Assembly (NCBI RefSeq): GCF_029906345.1 | Contig: NZ_JARYGY010000009.1 | Location: forward strand, 1-64,000 | Source: Aquimarina mycalae | GTDB lineage: Bacteria; Bacteroidota; Bacteroidia; Flavobacteriales; Flavobacteriaceae | Direction: 5' to 3' | Length of the DNA: 64,000 bases | Part shown: in pieces, positions 1 to 8,801 of the stretch | How positions within the stretch are numbered: position 1 is the stretch's first letter | How the letters are laid out: the number at the start of each line of letters is the position of its first letter | Translations under genes and position numbers: made by a program | Notes under the pieces: model-generated | The model's input: only the letters and a program-made list of their open reading frames with translations | The model's database searches: none | Told to the model about the DNA's origin: nothing

Positions 1-26
1 TATTTAATACACGCTCTTTTTAGGGG

Positions 27-113
27 TGGGTCAATTTAAACAGGAATACCCAGGTCACTTTAAATAGGATTCAATGGGTCACTTTCGCAGGATTAAGTGG
101 GTCAGTTTGGCAA
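27..113. mobile_element. IS21-like element end: four 24-base direct repeats
   Basis: Four related units begin at about 29, 53, 77 and 100, spaced 24, 24 and 23 bases, each built on GGTCA(A/C/G)TTT followed by a short A/G-rich tail ending near AGGAT or AGAAT. Multiple short repeats of this GGGTCACTTT type are characteristic of the termini of IS21-family elements. No istA or istB reading frame is inside the window, so the body of the element, or what remains of it, lies to the left. The family assignment is from pattern memory. The exact outer tip is not resolved but probably falls near 110-118, where the recombinase reading frame begins. Confidence 0.5.
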
Positions 114-1128
114 GAATTTCCAACATGATGCCCAAATTAGGTATTTAGAATTTCTAGCGAACATTAATGTTCCGGAACACGAAAAGGTTGAAAGATCAGA
201 AAAACACATAGAAGAACAATATAAATGCATCAGGCTATTCAACCAATCATTGCAACAAAAAAAAATTAATAAAAAAGGAATTCCAATTCATAAAATCTCA
301 GATTTACATGTTGGTTATTTCCATAAATTCTTATTAGAAGACATGGAGTATGCTAATAAAACATACAATAATAAAATCGGCTCCTTAAAAGGTTTTATGA
401 AATGGGCAATAGACAACTATGAATTAACTATTAAAAATCCGTTTGAAAAAGTTAAACAAAGATCTACAAGAACTAATAAAACAACTATTACCAGGAATGA
501 GTTTTTAGCCCTAATAGATCCGAATAACATGAATGCTGACAATGGTAAAATAGCAGTTGGTAAGGAAAAAAGAAAAAGAAATCTCTATCGAGACTACTTG
601 TCCGATGGTATTGAGTTGTGTCTTCATACTGGTGGAAGAAGAGAAGAGGTTGTAGAACTCCAATGGAATATGATAAAAAAAATTAATGGAGAAATTGCTT
701 ACATAGAATTTAACAATTTAAAAGTAGAAAGAATTCTTGGTGAAGGCTTTAATGATAACGTCCAAACCAACATAATTCCAATCACAAAAGATTTAAAAAA
801 CTTATTAATAAGACTAGGGTACAACGAACACAAAAACACCAATAGATACATAATATGTCCTGATCGTAAAAATCAATCAACACATACTATTATGGATAAT
901 CTCTCAAAAGGCTTTACACATTTTTACAAACTGCTTAATACAGGTAGAGAATTACAAATGAAATGCCTTAGAAAAACATATCTAACTTATCTGAAATTGA
1001 CTCTTAAAGGAGATATGAAAAAACTAGATTCACATAGCACCGATGCAGTCTTAGAAAAACATTATATCGATGAAACAATTGTAAGTAAAGCTGTGGCTGA
1101 GATGACAATTTTCGGAAACGAAAACTAA
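97..1128 (+). pseudogene. Tyrosine recombinase (integrase), 5'-truncated by an IS end
   Basis: The frame encodes a SAM-like core-binding domain (about residues 10-115) and a catalytic domain (about 130-343) of the phage-integrase family. Catalytic candidates, numbered from 97, are R181 in HTGGRREEV, K289/R292 in KCLRKTY, H313 and nucleophile Y323 in EKHYID. The N-terminal arm-binding part usual in Bacteroidetes integrases of about 400 residues is missing. The only early start is a GTG inside the IS21-like terminal repeat, and the first in-frame ATG lies about 80 codons in. I read this as a gene whose beginning was cut off by the insertion. The catalytic half looks intact, so weak residual expression from the IS end cannot be excluded. 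The gene ends 165 bases from the 3' end of a tRNA gene, the usual position of an island integrase. Confidence 0.75.
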
Positions 1129-1132
1129 ATTT

Positions 1133-1158
1133 TGCGGTACGTAAGTGCGGTACGTAAG
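1133..1158. repeat. Tandem 13-base repeat TGCGGTACGTAAG x2
   Basis: Two perfect head-to-tail copies occupy 1133-1145 and 1146-1158, immediately after the recombinase stop codon. Each carries the palindromic core GGTACGTA. They sit between the integrase and the tRNA, where recombinase arm sites or an excision-related site could lie. The role is not known. Confidence 0.6.
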
Positions 1159-1249
1159 CTTAAATTCCAATCAAAAACCCTTATAAACAGATTTACCAAA
1201 ACTAATCAGCTAAATAAAAAAGGTGAAATTCATATATCAATCGAAAATA

Positions 1250-1291
1250 AAAAACAAAAAAAATAACCTCCTGAAAATCAGAAGGTTATCT
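1250..1291 (-). terminator. Intrinsic terminator after tRNA-fMet
   Basis: On the minus strand a 13-base stem with one mismatch (GATAACCTTCTGA paired with TCAGGAGGTTATT, arms about 1262-1274 and 1278-1290, three-base loop) is followed by a long T run. It starts directly after the tRNA 3' end. Confidence 0.8.
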
Positions 1292-1293
1292 AG

Positions 1294-1366
<73 letters not shown>

Positions 1367-1445
1367 ATATATAATTCGTAATTTACTTGTCTTTTAAACT
1401 TCGAGTTATGAGCTCGACAAATCACTTATCATTCCTTACGGACGG

Positions 1446-1475
1446 CAAATATACAACCTTTTTTAGCTTTACAAA
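1446..1475 (-). promoter_or_regulatory. Bacteroidetes-type promoter for tRNA-fMet
   Basis: Read on the minus strand, TTTG (1472-1475) is followed after 18 bases by TATATTTG (1446-1453), matching the Bacteroidetes -33/-7 consensus TTTG and TAnnTTTG. Transcription would start near 1440, about 70 bases upstream of the mature tRNA. Confidence 0.65.
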
Positions 1476-1622
1476 GCATTATTAACAAAAACTAACATTT
1501 TTTTTAGAACAGCTTTTCTTACCAACTGATTTTAAACCATATACTCTAATCCATAAAATAATATTCTCTATAATCAATGTCTTTTTTATCAAATTGTCTA
1601 AAATCTCAGCTAATATTGAGAT

Positions 1623-1682
1623 ATGCTTAAAACTGCACTTCACTGGATAGTTTTATTAGCTGATATCCTTGGTAACACTTAA
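1623..1682 (+). CDS. Possible branched-chain leader peptide upstream of leuC
   Basis: A 19-codon frame encodes MLKTALHWIVLLADILGNT and stops 82 bases before leuC. Five Leu, two Ile and one Val make eight of 19 residues branched-chain, which is what a transcription-attenuation leader of a leucine operon should look like. Small hairpins surround it: ATCTCA/TGAGAT just before the ATG (1603-1622), GGATA/TATCC inside (1645-1668), GGTAA/TTACC across its end with a pyrimidine-rich tail (1671-1689), and GATGCT/AGCATC (1723-1740) before leuC. No strong terminator with a long T run is visible, so attenuation is inference. Leu and Ile are common in AT-rich random frames, so chance is possible. Confidence 0.35.
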   Translation: MLKTALHWIVLLADILGNT

Positions 1683-1764
1683 ATTTACCTCCCTTTTAAT
1701 TATAATCTAAGTGAATTAACAAGATGCTAAATGCAGCATCACTATAGTAGTAAAGATCATAAAA

Positions 1765-3177
1765 ATGAGTAAGACATTATTTGACAAAGTGTGGGATGCA
1801 CACGTCGTACGTAAGATAGAAAATGGACCTGATGTGTTTTTTATTGATCGTCATTTTATCCACGAAGTAACCAGTCCAGTTGCTTTTTTAGGATTAAAAA
1901 GCCGAGGAAATACTGTATTATATCCAGAACGTACGTTTGCTACGGCAGATCATAATACACCTACCATTAACCAACACTTACCCGTAGAAGATCCCTTGTC
2001 GGCAAATCAATTAAAAGCATTAGAAGAAAATGCAGCAGCTTGGGGAATCTCTCATTGGGGATTAGGACATCAAAAAAATGGTATTGTGCACGTGGTTGGA
2101 CCAGAAAACGGTATTACGTTACCAGGAGCTACTATTGTTTGTGGAGATTCTCATACCTCTACACACGGAGCTTTTGGTGCCATTGCTTTTGGTATTGGAA
2201 CCTCAGAAGTAGAAATGGTATTATCTACACAATGTATTATGCAACCAAAACCAAAGAAAATGCGAATCAATGTTGATGGTGAGCTTGGTTTTGGGGTAAC
2301 ACCAAAAGATGTAGCGCTATATATCATTTCTAGATTAACAACTTCTGGTGCTACAGGATATTTTGTAGAGTATGCAGGTGATGTTTTTAGAAATATGACT
2401 ATGGAAGGTCGTATGACCGTTTGTAATCTTAGTATAGAAATGGGTGCAAGAGGAGGAATGATTGCTCCTGACTCAAAAACATTCGATTATATCAAAGGAA
2501 GACCATTAACGCCAAAAGGAGAAGCCTGGGATACTGCTATGGAATATTGGCAAACCCTACAAACAGATGAAGATGCTGTTTTTGACAAAGAACTTACTTT
2601 TAATGGAGCCGATATTGAACCTATGATTACCTACGGTACCAATCCAGGAATGGGAATCGGTATCACCAACAATATTCCAGACGCCTCCAATATAGAAGGT
2701 GGCGTTGCTACCTATAAAAAATCCTTAGGATATATGGATTTTAATGAAGGAGATGCTATGATTGGTAAAACTGTAGATTATGTATTCTTAGGAAGTTGTA
2801 CAAACGGAAGAATTGAAGATTTTAGAGCCTTCGCTTCTATTGTTCAAGGAAAAAAGAAAGCTGATAACATCACTGCCTGGTTAGTACCTGGATCTCATGA
2901 AGTAGAAGGATTGATTAAAGAAGAAGGAATCTTAGATATCATCACCGAAGCAGGATTTACCTTAAGAGAACCTGGATGTTCTGCCTGTCTAGCCATGAAT
3001 GCTGATAAAATCCCAGCAGGAAAACTAGCAGTAAGTACTTCTAACAGAAATTTTGAAGGAAGACAAGGACCTGGATCCAGAACCTTATTAGCAAGTCCAC
3101 TTGTGGCAGCGGCTACAGCAGTTACTGGAGTAGTAACCGACCCCAGAACATTACTCCAAGAAAAAGCATTGACATAA
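1765..3177 (+). CDS. leuC: 3-isopropylmalate dehydratase, large subunit
   Basis: LeuC joins LeuD to isomerise 2-isopropylmalate to 3-isopropylmalate in the cytoplasm, the second step of leucine synthesis. The 470-residue length is standard for the bacterial form. The [4Fe-4S] ligands are visible as C345 in GSCTNGR and C405/C408 in GCSACLA, and the aconitase-family signature GDSHTSTHGAFG is present. The ATG follows an A-rich stretch and needs no revision. It is the first gene of leuC-leuD-leuA-leuB and ends 28 bases before leuD. A possible leader peptide at 1623-1682 may control it. Confidence 0.97.
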   Translation: MSKTLFDKVWDAHVVRKIENGPDVFFIDRHFIHEVTSPVAFLGLKSRGNTVLYPERTFATADHNTPTINQHLPVEDPLSANQLKALEENAAAWGISHWGLGHQKNGIVHVVGPENGITLPGATIVCGDSHTSTHGAFGAIAFGIGTSEVEMVLSTQCIMQPKPKKMRINVDGELGFGVTPKDVALYIISRLTTSGATGYFVEYAGDVFRNMTMEGRMTVCNLSIEMGARGGMIAPDSKTFDYIKGRPLTPKGEAWDTAMEYWQTLQTDEDAVFDKELTFNGADIEPMITYGTNPGMGIGITNNIPDASNIEGGVATYKKSLGYMDFNEGDAMIGKTVDYVFLGSCTNGRIEDFRAFASIVQGKKKADNITAWLVPGSHEVEGLIKEEGILDIITEAGFTLREPGCSACLAMNADKIPAGKLAVSTSNRNFEGRQGPGSRTLLASPLVAAATAVTGVVTDPRTLLQEKALT

Positions 3178-3205
3178 AAAACAACCTTGAATTCATAATT
3201 ACAAA

Positions 3206-3802
3206 ATGGCATACGATAAATTCGAAATATTAACCACTACTGCAGTACCATTACCGATAGAGAATGTAGATACTGATCAGATCATACCAGCTCGTTTTCT
3301 AAAAGCGACAGAACGCAAAGGATTCGGAGATAACCTTTTTAGAGATTGGAGATACAATAGTGATGACACTCCAAAAGAAGATTTTGTACTAAACAATCCA
3401 ACCTATAGTGGTAAAATCCTTGTAGGTGGTAAAAACTTTGGATCAGGATCTTCTCGTGAACACGCTGCTTGGGCAGTGTATGATTACGGATTCAGATGTG
3501 TGGTTTCTAGTTTTTTTGCAGATATTTTCAGAGGTAATTGCCTTAATATTGGAGTACTACCAGTTCAAGTAAGTCCAGCTTTTTTAGAAAATATATTCAA
3601 GGCAATTGAAACCAATCCCGATACAGAAATTGAAGTTAATTTACCTGAACAAACGATCACGATCAAAGCTTCTGGAGCATCAGAATCTTTTGAGATAAAT
3701 AGTTACAAAAAGGAGAATATGTTACACGGATATGACGATATCGATTATCTGACTAAAATGAAATCAGAAATTCAGGAATTCGCAAAAGCACGTCCTTTTT
3801 AA
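3206..3802 (+). CDS. leuD: 3-isopropylmalate dehydratase, small subunit
   Basis: LeuD supplies the swivelling domain that completes the isopropylmalate isomerase active site on LeuC. The 198 residues show the family signatures NVDTDQIIPARFL near the N-terminus and GGKNFGSGSSREHAAWA in the middle. It follows leuC after 28 bases and is co-transcribed. The next gene is separated by a spacer of 140 bases that carries a palindromic repeat, so downstream genes may be expressed at a different level. Confidence 0.97.
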   Translation: MAYDKFEILTTTAVPLPIENVDTDQIIPARFLKATERKGFGDNLFRDWRYNSDDTPKEDFVLNNPTYSGKILVGGKNFGSGSSREHAAWAVYDYGFRCVVSSFFADIFRGNCLNIGVLPVQVSPAFLENIFKAIETNPDTEIEVNLPEQTITIKASGASESFEINSYKKENMLHGYDDIDYLTKMKSEIQEFAKARPF

Positions 3803-3862
3803 AAGCATAATTAAGGCGTTCGAGCGGGCTATTCGTTATATCTTTTCTGACCTCCTTCGACA

Positions 3863-3883
3863 ACACTTCGACAAGCTCAGTGT
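3863..3883 (-). repeat. Dispersed palindromic repeat, copy 1 (leuD-leuA spacer)
   Basis: The minus strand reads CTGAGCTTGTCGAAG (3866-3880) within ACACT...AGTGT arms. The same core, CTGAGTCTGTCGAAG, recurs on the plus strand in the leuA-leuB spacer at 5537-5551, 13 of 15 bases alike. The flank up to about 3898 (GTCATCCTGGTC on the minus strand) also looks repeat-derived. This resembles REP-like dispersed repeats found between genes in many Bacteroidetes genomes. Confidence 0.55.
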
Positions 3884-3942
3884 GATAGACCAGGATGACA
3901 GAAAAGGATGCCACTACTATCCCTAACGCAAAAACGAATCAT

Positions 3943-5466
3943 ATGAGTACACGATCAATAGAAATCATGGATACTACACTCCGAGATGGTGAACAAACCT
4001 CTGGGATATCCTTTTCTGCTTCAGAAAAACTAACGATCGCACGTCTTTTGATTGAAGAATTAAACGTAGATCGTATCGAAGTGGCATCTGCCAGAGTATC
4101 CGAAGGAGAGTTTAAAGCAGTTAAAAATATCATCGATTGGGCTAATGAAAATGAATATATCGATCAAGTAGAAATATTAACTTTTGTAGATGGTGGTAAA
4201 TCCATACAATGGATGAAAGATACTGGAGCAAAAGTACAGAATCTACTCACTAAAGGGTCATTAAATCATCTTACATATCAGTTAAAAAAAACTCCCGAAC
4301 AACATTTTGAAGATATTGCAACAGTATTCCTGCAAGCTACCCAAGAAGGTATTATCACCAATGTGTATTTAGAAGATTGGAGTAACGGAATGCGAAATGC
4401 TCCAGAGTATGTATATCAATTTCTGGATTTTTTATCAACACAGCCCGTAAAAAGAGTTTTATTACCTGATACCTTAGGCGTGTTGATTCCTTCAGAAACT
4501 TATACATACTTGTCTGTATTACGAAATAAATATCCCGATTTACATTTCGATTTCCATGCGCACAACGACTATGATCTAGGAGTAGCCAATGTAATCGAAG
4601 GAATAAAAGCTGGAGTAAATGGTTTACATCTCACTATGAATGGGATGGGAGAACGAGCAGGAAATGCACCTCTCGCAAGTGTAGTAGCTGTAATCAATGA
4701 TTACCTGCCAGAAGTCACAATCAATGTAAAAGAATCAGCATTGTACAAGGTGAGTAAACTAGTAGAGACCTTTTCTGGATTCAAAATTCCAGCCAATAAA
4801 CCAGTAGTAGGCGCTAATGTGTTTACACAAACTGCTGGGATACATGCTGACGGTGACAACAAACACAATTTATATTTTAATGACCTGATGCCCGAACGTT
4901 TTGGACGTAAACGTAAATACGCTTTAGGAAAAACTTCTGGGAAAGCTAATATTGAAAAAAACCTACAAGAATTAGGGTTAAAACTGAGTCCAGAAGATAT
5001 TAAAAAGGTTACCCAAAAGATCATTAAGTTGGGTGATAAAAAAGAAGTCGTAACTCAGGAAGATTTACCATATATCATTTCGGATGTATTGGATAGTAAG
5101 TTGTATCAGGACAAAGTAAAAATCAAATCCTATGTCTTAAACCATGCAAAAGGTTTAAAGCCTTCTGCTACGCTTGCTATTAAAATGGATGATGAGGTGA
5201 TTGAGCAGCACGCACAAGGCGATGGACAATATGATGCATTTATGAATGCTTTAGGAAAAGTGTACCAGCAAAAAAACAAGACACTACCACAACTTGTTGA
5301 CTATGCAGTTAGAATTCCTCCTGGAAGTAATTCTGATGCGTTATGTGAAACGGTTATTACTTGGAAAACTAAAACCAAAGAATTCGTGACTCGAGGATTG
5401 GATTCTGATCAAACAGTTTCTGCGATCAAAGCCACACAAAAAATGCTCAATATTATTGAGTTATAA
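3943..5466 (+). CDS. leuA: 2-isopropylmalate synthase family (LeuA or citramalate-synthase type)
   Basis: This acyltransferase condenses acetyl-CoA with a 2-oxo acid. The TIM-barrel part carries TTLRDGEQT with the catalytic Arg near the N-terminus and the metal-binding HxH at H205 and H207 in FHAHND. A C-terminal regulatory (LeuA dimer/allosteric) domain covers roughly residues 375-507 and ends near the last residue. Counting from ATG 3943 gives 507 residues. A farther in-frame ATG at 3895 lies in a dispersed repeat and would add 16 unlike residues, so I reject it. Position between leuD and leuB supports 2-isopropylmalate synthase, but this form with a regulatory domain resembles citramalate synthases (CimA), and substrate choice cannot be settled by eye. 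Confidence 0.88.
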   Translation: MSTRSIEIMDTTLRDGEQTSGISFSASEKLTIARLLIEELNVDRIEVASARVSEGEFKAVKNIIDWANENEYIDQVEILTFVDGGKSIQWMKDTGAKVQNLLTKGSLNHLTYQLKKTPEQHFEDIATVFLQATQEGIITNVYLEDWSNGMRNAPEYVYQFLDFLSTQPVKRVLLPDTLGVLIPSETYTYLSVLRNKYPDLHFDFHAHNDYDLGVANVIEGIKAGVNGLHLTMNGMGERAGNAPLASVVAVINDYLPEVTINVKESALYKVSKLVETFSGFKIPANKPVVGANVFTQTAGIHADGDNKHNLYFNDLMPERFGRKRKYALGKTSGKANIEKNLQELGLKLSPEDIKKVTQKIIKLGDKKEVVTQEDLPYIISDVLDSKLYQDKVKIKSYVLNHAKGLKPSATLAIKMDDEVIEQHAQGDGQYDAFMNALGKVYQQKNKTLPQLVDYAVRIPPGSNSDALCETVITWKTKTKEFVTRGLDSDQTVSAIKATQKMLNIIEL

Positions 5467-5523
5467 AAATAATGCTAGTGCATGGAGTAACGTCGAAATG
5501 TAGTAGCAAATCATAGATAAAAA

Positions 5524-5560
5524 TCAAATTGTCGGTCTGAGTCTGTCGAAGACAATTTGA
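5524..5560 (+). repeat. Dispersed palindromic repeat, copy 2 (leuA-leuB spacer)
   Basis: Perfect 10-base arms TCAAATTGTC (5524-5533) and GACAATTTGA (5551-5560) enclose a 17-base loop holding the core CTGAGTCTGTCGAAG shared with the copy at 3863-3883, in opposite orientation. It would form a strong mRNA hairpin between leuA and leuB and could stabilise or separate the messages. Confidence 0.55.
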
Positions 5561-5611
5561 AATTTCAATTAACAAAAACCTGGACAGACGCAGTGTAATA
5601 AAAGAAAAAGA

Positions 5612-6670
5612 ATGGAATTAAACATAGCACTACTCGCTGGAGATGGCATTGGACCTGAAGTTATAGATCAAGCAGTAAAAGTTTGCGATGCCGTTGCAAA
5701 AAAGTACAATCATCAAATCAACTGGACATCAGCGTTAACTGGGGCAGCTGCCATTGATGCCGTTGGCGAGCCATATCCAGATGAAACACATGAAATTTGT
5801 GTACAAGCCGATGCGGTATTATTTGGAGCCATTGGCCATCCACGATTTGACAATGACCCTTCTGCAAAAGTACGCCCAGAACAGGGTTTACTAAAAATGC
5901 GTCAAAAATTAGGTTTATTTGCTAATGTACGACCTACTTTTACCTTTCCTTCCTTAATTGATAAATCTCCCTTAAAACAAGAACGAATAGAAGGCACGGA
6001 TTTAGTATTTCTTCGTGAATTAACCAGTGGAATCTATTTTGGAAAAAGAGGTAGAGAAGATAACGGAGATACAGCTTATGATACTTGTACCTATACCAGA
6101 GAAGAAGTAAAGCGATTGGCTAAAAAAGGATTCGAAATGGCCATGGCACGTAGCAAGAAATTATGCTGTGTTGATAAGGCTAACGTTTTGGAGTCCTCTC
6201 GTTTATGGAGAGAAACGGTACAGGCGATGGAAAAAGAATATCCAGAAGTAGAGGTGAGCTACGAGTTCGTTGATGCCGTTGCCATGCGCTTAGTACAATG
6301 GCCAAATTCTTATGATGTTTTAATCACAGAGAATCTATTTGGAGATATTCTCACAGACGAAGCTTCTGTAATATCAGGTTCTATGGGATTAATGCCTTCT
6401 GCTTCTTTGGGTGAGAAAACAGCTTTATTTGAACCTATACATGGATCATATCCTCAAGCAGCTGGAAAAAACATCGCTAATCCATTAGCAACCGTGCTTT
6501 CTGCCGCCATGATGTTCGAAACTGCTTTTGGACTTAATGAAGAGGCAAAAACTATCAGAAATGTGGTGGATAAATCTCTAAATGAAGGAGTAGTAACCGA
6601 AGATCTTTCTGGTGATAACAAAGCATACAAAACTAGTGAAGTTGGTGATTGGTTAGTAAAGAATATATAA
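5612..6670 (+). CDS. leuB: 3-isopropylmalate dehydrogenase
   Basis: LeuB oxidises and decarboxylates 3-isopropylmalate to 2-oxoisocaproate with NAD+, in the cytoplasm. The 352-residue protein shows GDGIGPEV at the N-terminus, the substrate-binding REL(T)SGIYFG segment, DKANVL, and ENLFGDILTDEASV with the metal-binding aspartates followed by EPIHGSYPQAAGK for NAD binding. It closes the leu operon and is followed within 6 bases by a strong terminator. A worn stretch resembling its own 3' end appears at 8802-8879. Confidence 0.97.
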   Translation: MELNIALLAGDGIGPEVIDQAVKVCDAVAKKYNHQINWTSALTGAAAIDAVGEPYPDETHEICVQADAVLFGAIGHPRFDNDPSAKVRPEQGLLKMRQKLGLFANVRPTFTFPSLIDKSPLKQERIEGTDLVFLRELTSGIYFGKRGREDNGDTAYDTCTYTREEVKRLAKKGFEMAMARSKKLCCVDKANVLESSRLWRETVQAMEKEYPEVEVSYEFVDAVAMRLVQWPNSYDVLITENLFGDILTDEASVISGSMGLMPSASLGEKTALFEPIHGSYPQAAGKNIANPLATVLSAAMMFETAFGLNEEAKTIRNVVDKSLNEGVVTEDLSGDNKAYKTSEVGDWLVKNI

Positions 6671-6675
6671 ACCAA

Positions 6676-6715
6676 TAAAACATAAAAGACTCAAAAAAGA
6701 GTCTTTTATGTTTTA
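6676..6715 (+). terminator. Terminator of the leu operon
   Basis: Perfect 17-base arms (6676-6692 and 6699-6715) with a six-A loop end in TTTTA. The A/T-symmetric arms could also work on the other strand, but no gene ends there. Confidence 0.85.
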
Positions 6716-6746
6716 TATATTTGGCTCTTAAAATTATCATCAAAAA

Positions 6747-8711
6747 ATGAAAAGATTAGTTATCCTACTATTTACAGTTCTGATTAGCATATCTGTTAAC
6801 AGCCAAAATGTAAAAGAAATTTCCAGAAGTTGGACTTCATTTGCTCAATCTATAGAAGTCTCGACGGACTCTGTCAAAAAATTTAAAGTTGTAGCTAATG
6901 TAAAGCTCGAAACAAGTGACAAAAAAGCTTGGGCTGGAGTTTGGGCAAGAGTAGACAATAAACCCGAACAAGGAAGAGGGTTTTTTGATAATATGAGAGA
7001 TCGACCTATAAAATCCAATACATGGAACTCATATGTTGTTGAAGGTACAATAGATTCAAAATCAGAAAAACTGGTTTTTGGAGGTATTAGTTTAATGAAT
7101 GGTAAATTCTTCTATGATAAATTTGAAGTTTATTTAGAAGATGATAATGGAGAATATCAACCAGTAAATATTAATAACGCTAGTTTTGAAAATAGAGTAA
7201 CCGATAATATTATTCCAGGATGGAATCCAGGTATTTCTAAAGGTGAAGTTTATTCTGTAAAAGAATTTACATCGAGTAGTAGTGAAGATAGCGTTGATGG
7301 AAATTACTCTGTTCTAGTAGAAGGTAAAGGGATCTCAGAAAACACAGGAAGTTCTGAAGCCACATCTGCTAAAATGGGTGGTATTATACCAATAATATAT
7401 ATTTTAATACTGGTTTTTTGCTTTCTAACGTACGTTTCTTCAACCGAAGATGAGAAGTGGTCTAGATTAACGAAGATTGGATTTAGGTTTTCTTTCATCT
7501 ATTTCTTCTTCATTATCTTTTTTCAAAATAACGGAGCATATCCATATTTTGATTATATAACCGAGAAACCAATCGAGCTTTTGCAAAAAATTGCCATTTG
7601 GTTTGGTGAACAAGTGATTGGTATTCCATACAAAATTAATACAGGACCTAATGGTAGTGGAGATACTACTTATGACTACTTAGTCATTTTTATAGGTTTT
7701 ATAGTGGCGTTACTAGTTACATTAATTTGGTCGGTTCTAGACAGAAATCGTCCTAATTACAAAAAATTATATTACTGGCTAACTACTGCACTGCGTTATT
7801 ATGTAGGTTTAATGTTAATTAACTATGGATTAGCAAAAGTTATTCAATTGCAATTTCCAGCACCTAGCTTTTATAGGCTTATGGAGCCATATGGTGAATC
7901 TTCTCCTATGGGATTGGCATGGACTTTTTTAGGGTTTTCAGAAGGCTATAATATGTTTATGGGTATTGCAGAGGTTTTGGCTGGTCTATTGTTATTTAGA
8001 CGTACATTAACTTTTGGAGCTGTAATTACACTAATGACTGCTATGAATGTCATGGCTGTTAACTACTTCTTTGATGTTCCGGTTAAAATACTATCTACAC
8101 ATTTGGTTCTTATGACGCTGTTTCTTTTATCTCGCGATATCAGGAAAGTCATGCAATTTTTGGTTACCAATAAGCCTGTTGAAAATATAACTCTTATAAA
8201 ACGTCCTCAATTTAAAAAAGGTGTTACTATTGGCTTAAATGTTTTAAAAGGTTTAGTTCTAGTTTATGCTTTAGGTTATGGTTTTTATGATGCTTTAGAT
8301 TCTAGAAAACTATATGGCACAGAAGTACCAAAACCACCTTTGTATGGCGTGTATGAAGTTACAAATTATGTCATCAATGGAGATACGATAACAAACTACA
8401 AGAGTGATAAACTTTGGAAAAATATTAGATTCGAAAGAGAAGGAAGAGTTCAAATACGGAAAATGGATAAAAAAGATCTTTATTATAAAGTTGAGGTTGA
8501 TTCTGTTACTCAAAAAGTTAAATTTTCTCCTTCTGGAAATAGCGCTGATTATTTTGATTTTAACTACACCAGAACTGACGAATCTTTAGATTTCAACTAC
8601 ATTTATAAAAACGATACAATCTCAGGTCAAACTAAACGATTAGATAAAGATGATTTCTTATTAATGAACAGAGGTTTTCATTGGATAAGTGAGTATCCGT
8701 ACAACAGATAA
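6747..8711 (+). CDS. DoxX-like membrane protein with N-terminal extracytoplasmic domain
   Basis: The 654-residue protein begins with a signal peptide ending near residue 19 (VNSQ). Residues 25-190 look like a beta-sandwich module in which WAGVWARVD, FFDNMRDRPI and a later VFGGISLMNGK segment recall the N-terminal domain of some Bacteroidetes S41 peptidases and regulators. A first membrane helix lies near 211-231, followed by about six more up to residue 505 in a DoxX/DoxD-like arrangement (LINYGLAKVIQLQFP...). A soluble C-terminal part of about 140 residues ends in NRGFHWISEYPYNR. Function is unknown. It is a single-gene unit between two strong terminators. A fragment matching its last 18 codons lies far away at 42386-42442, implying a lost paralogue. 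Confidence 0.7.
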   Translation: MKRLVILLFTVLISISVNSQNVKEISRSWTSFAQSIEVSTDSVKKFKVVANVKLETSDKKAWAGVWARVDNKPEQGRGFFDNMRDRPIKSNTWNSYVVEGTIDSKSEKLVFGGISLMNGKFFYDKFEVYLEDDNGEYQPVNINNASFENRVTDNIIPGWNPGISKGEVYSVKEFTSSSSEDSVDGNYSVLVEGKGISENTGSSEATSAKMGGIIPIIYILILVFCFLTYVSSTEDEKWSRLTKIGFRFSFIYFFFIIFFQNNGAYPYFDYITEKPIELLQKIAIWFGEQVIGIPYKINTGPNGSGDTTYDYLVIFIGFIVALLVTLIWSVLDRNRPNYKKLYYWLTTALRYYVGLMLINYGLAKVIQLQFPAPSFYRLMEPYGESSPMGLAWTFLGFSEGYNMFMGIAEVLAGLLLFRRTLTFGAVITLMTAMNVMAVNYFFDVPVKILSTHLVLMTLFLLSRDIRKVMQFLVTNKPVENITLIKRPQFKKGVTIGLNVLKGLVLVYALGYGFYDALDSRKLYGTEVPKPPLYGVYEVTNYVINGDTITNYKSDKLWKNIRFEREGRVQIRKMDKKDLYYKVEVDSVTQKVKFSPSGNSADYFDFNYTRTDESLDFNYIYKNDTISGQTKRLDKDDFLLMNRGFHWISEYPYNR

Positions 8712-8727
8712 GTGTGGATTTTAACAT

Positions 8728-8769
8728 TAAAGAAACGGTTATAGATTTAAATCTATAACCGTTTCTTTA
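8728..8769. terminator. Perfect 42-base palindrome, terminator
   Basis: Two 21-base arms (8728-8748 and 8749-8769) are exact reverse complements with no spacer and run into ATTTCTT. Placement 16 bases after the DoxX-like gene stop indicates a terminator. Confidence 0.75.
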
Positions 8770-8801
8770 TTTCTTGTCTTGTGTATACGCTACGTCAATC
8801 A

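Noticed and set aside
97..120. GTG as the genuine start of the integrase
   Set aside because: The codon lies inside the fourth IS21-like terminal repeat, and the N-terminal domain of the family is missing, so the frame is read as truncated.
3895..3942. Upstream start for leuA
   Set aside because: The 16 added residues come from repeat-derived DNA and do not match the family; ATG 3943 leads straight into MSTRSIEIMDTTLRDG.
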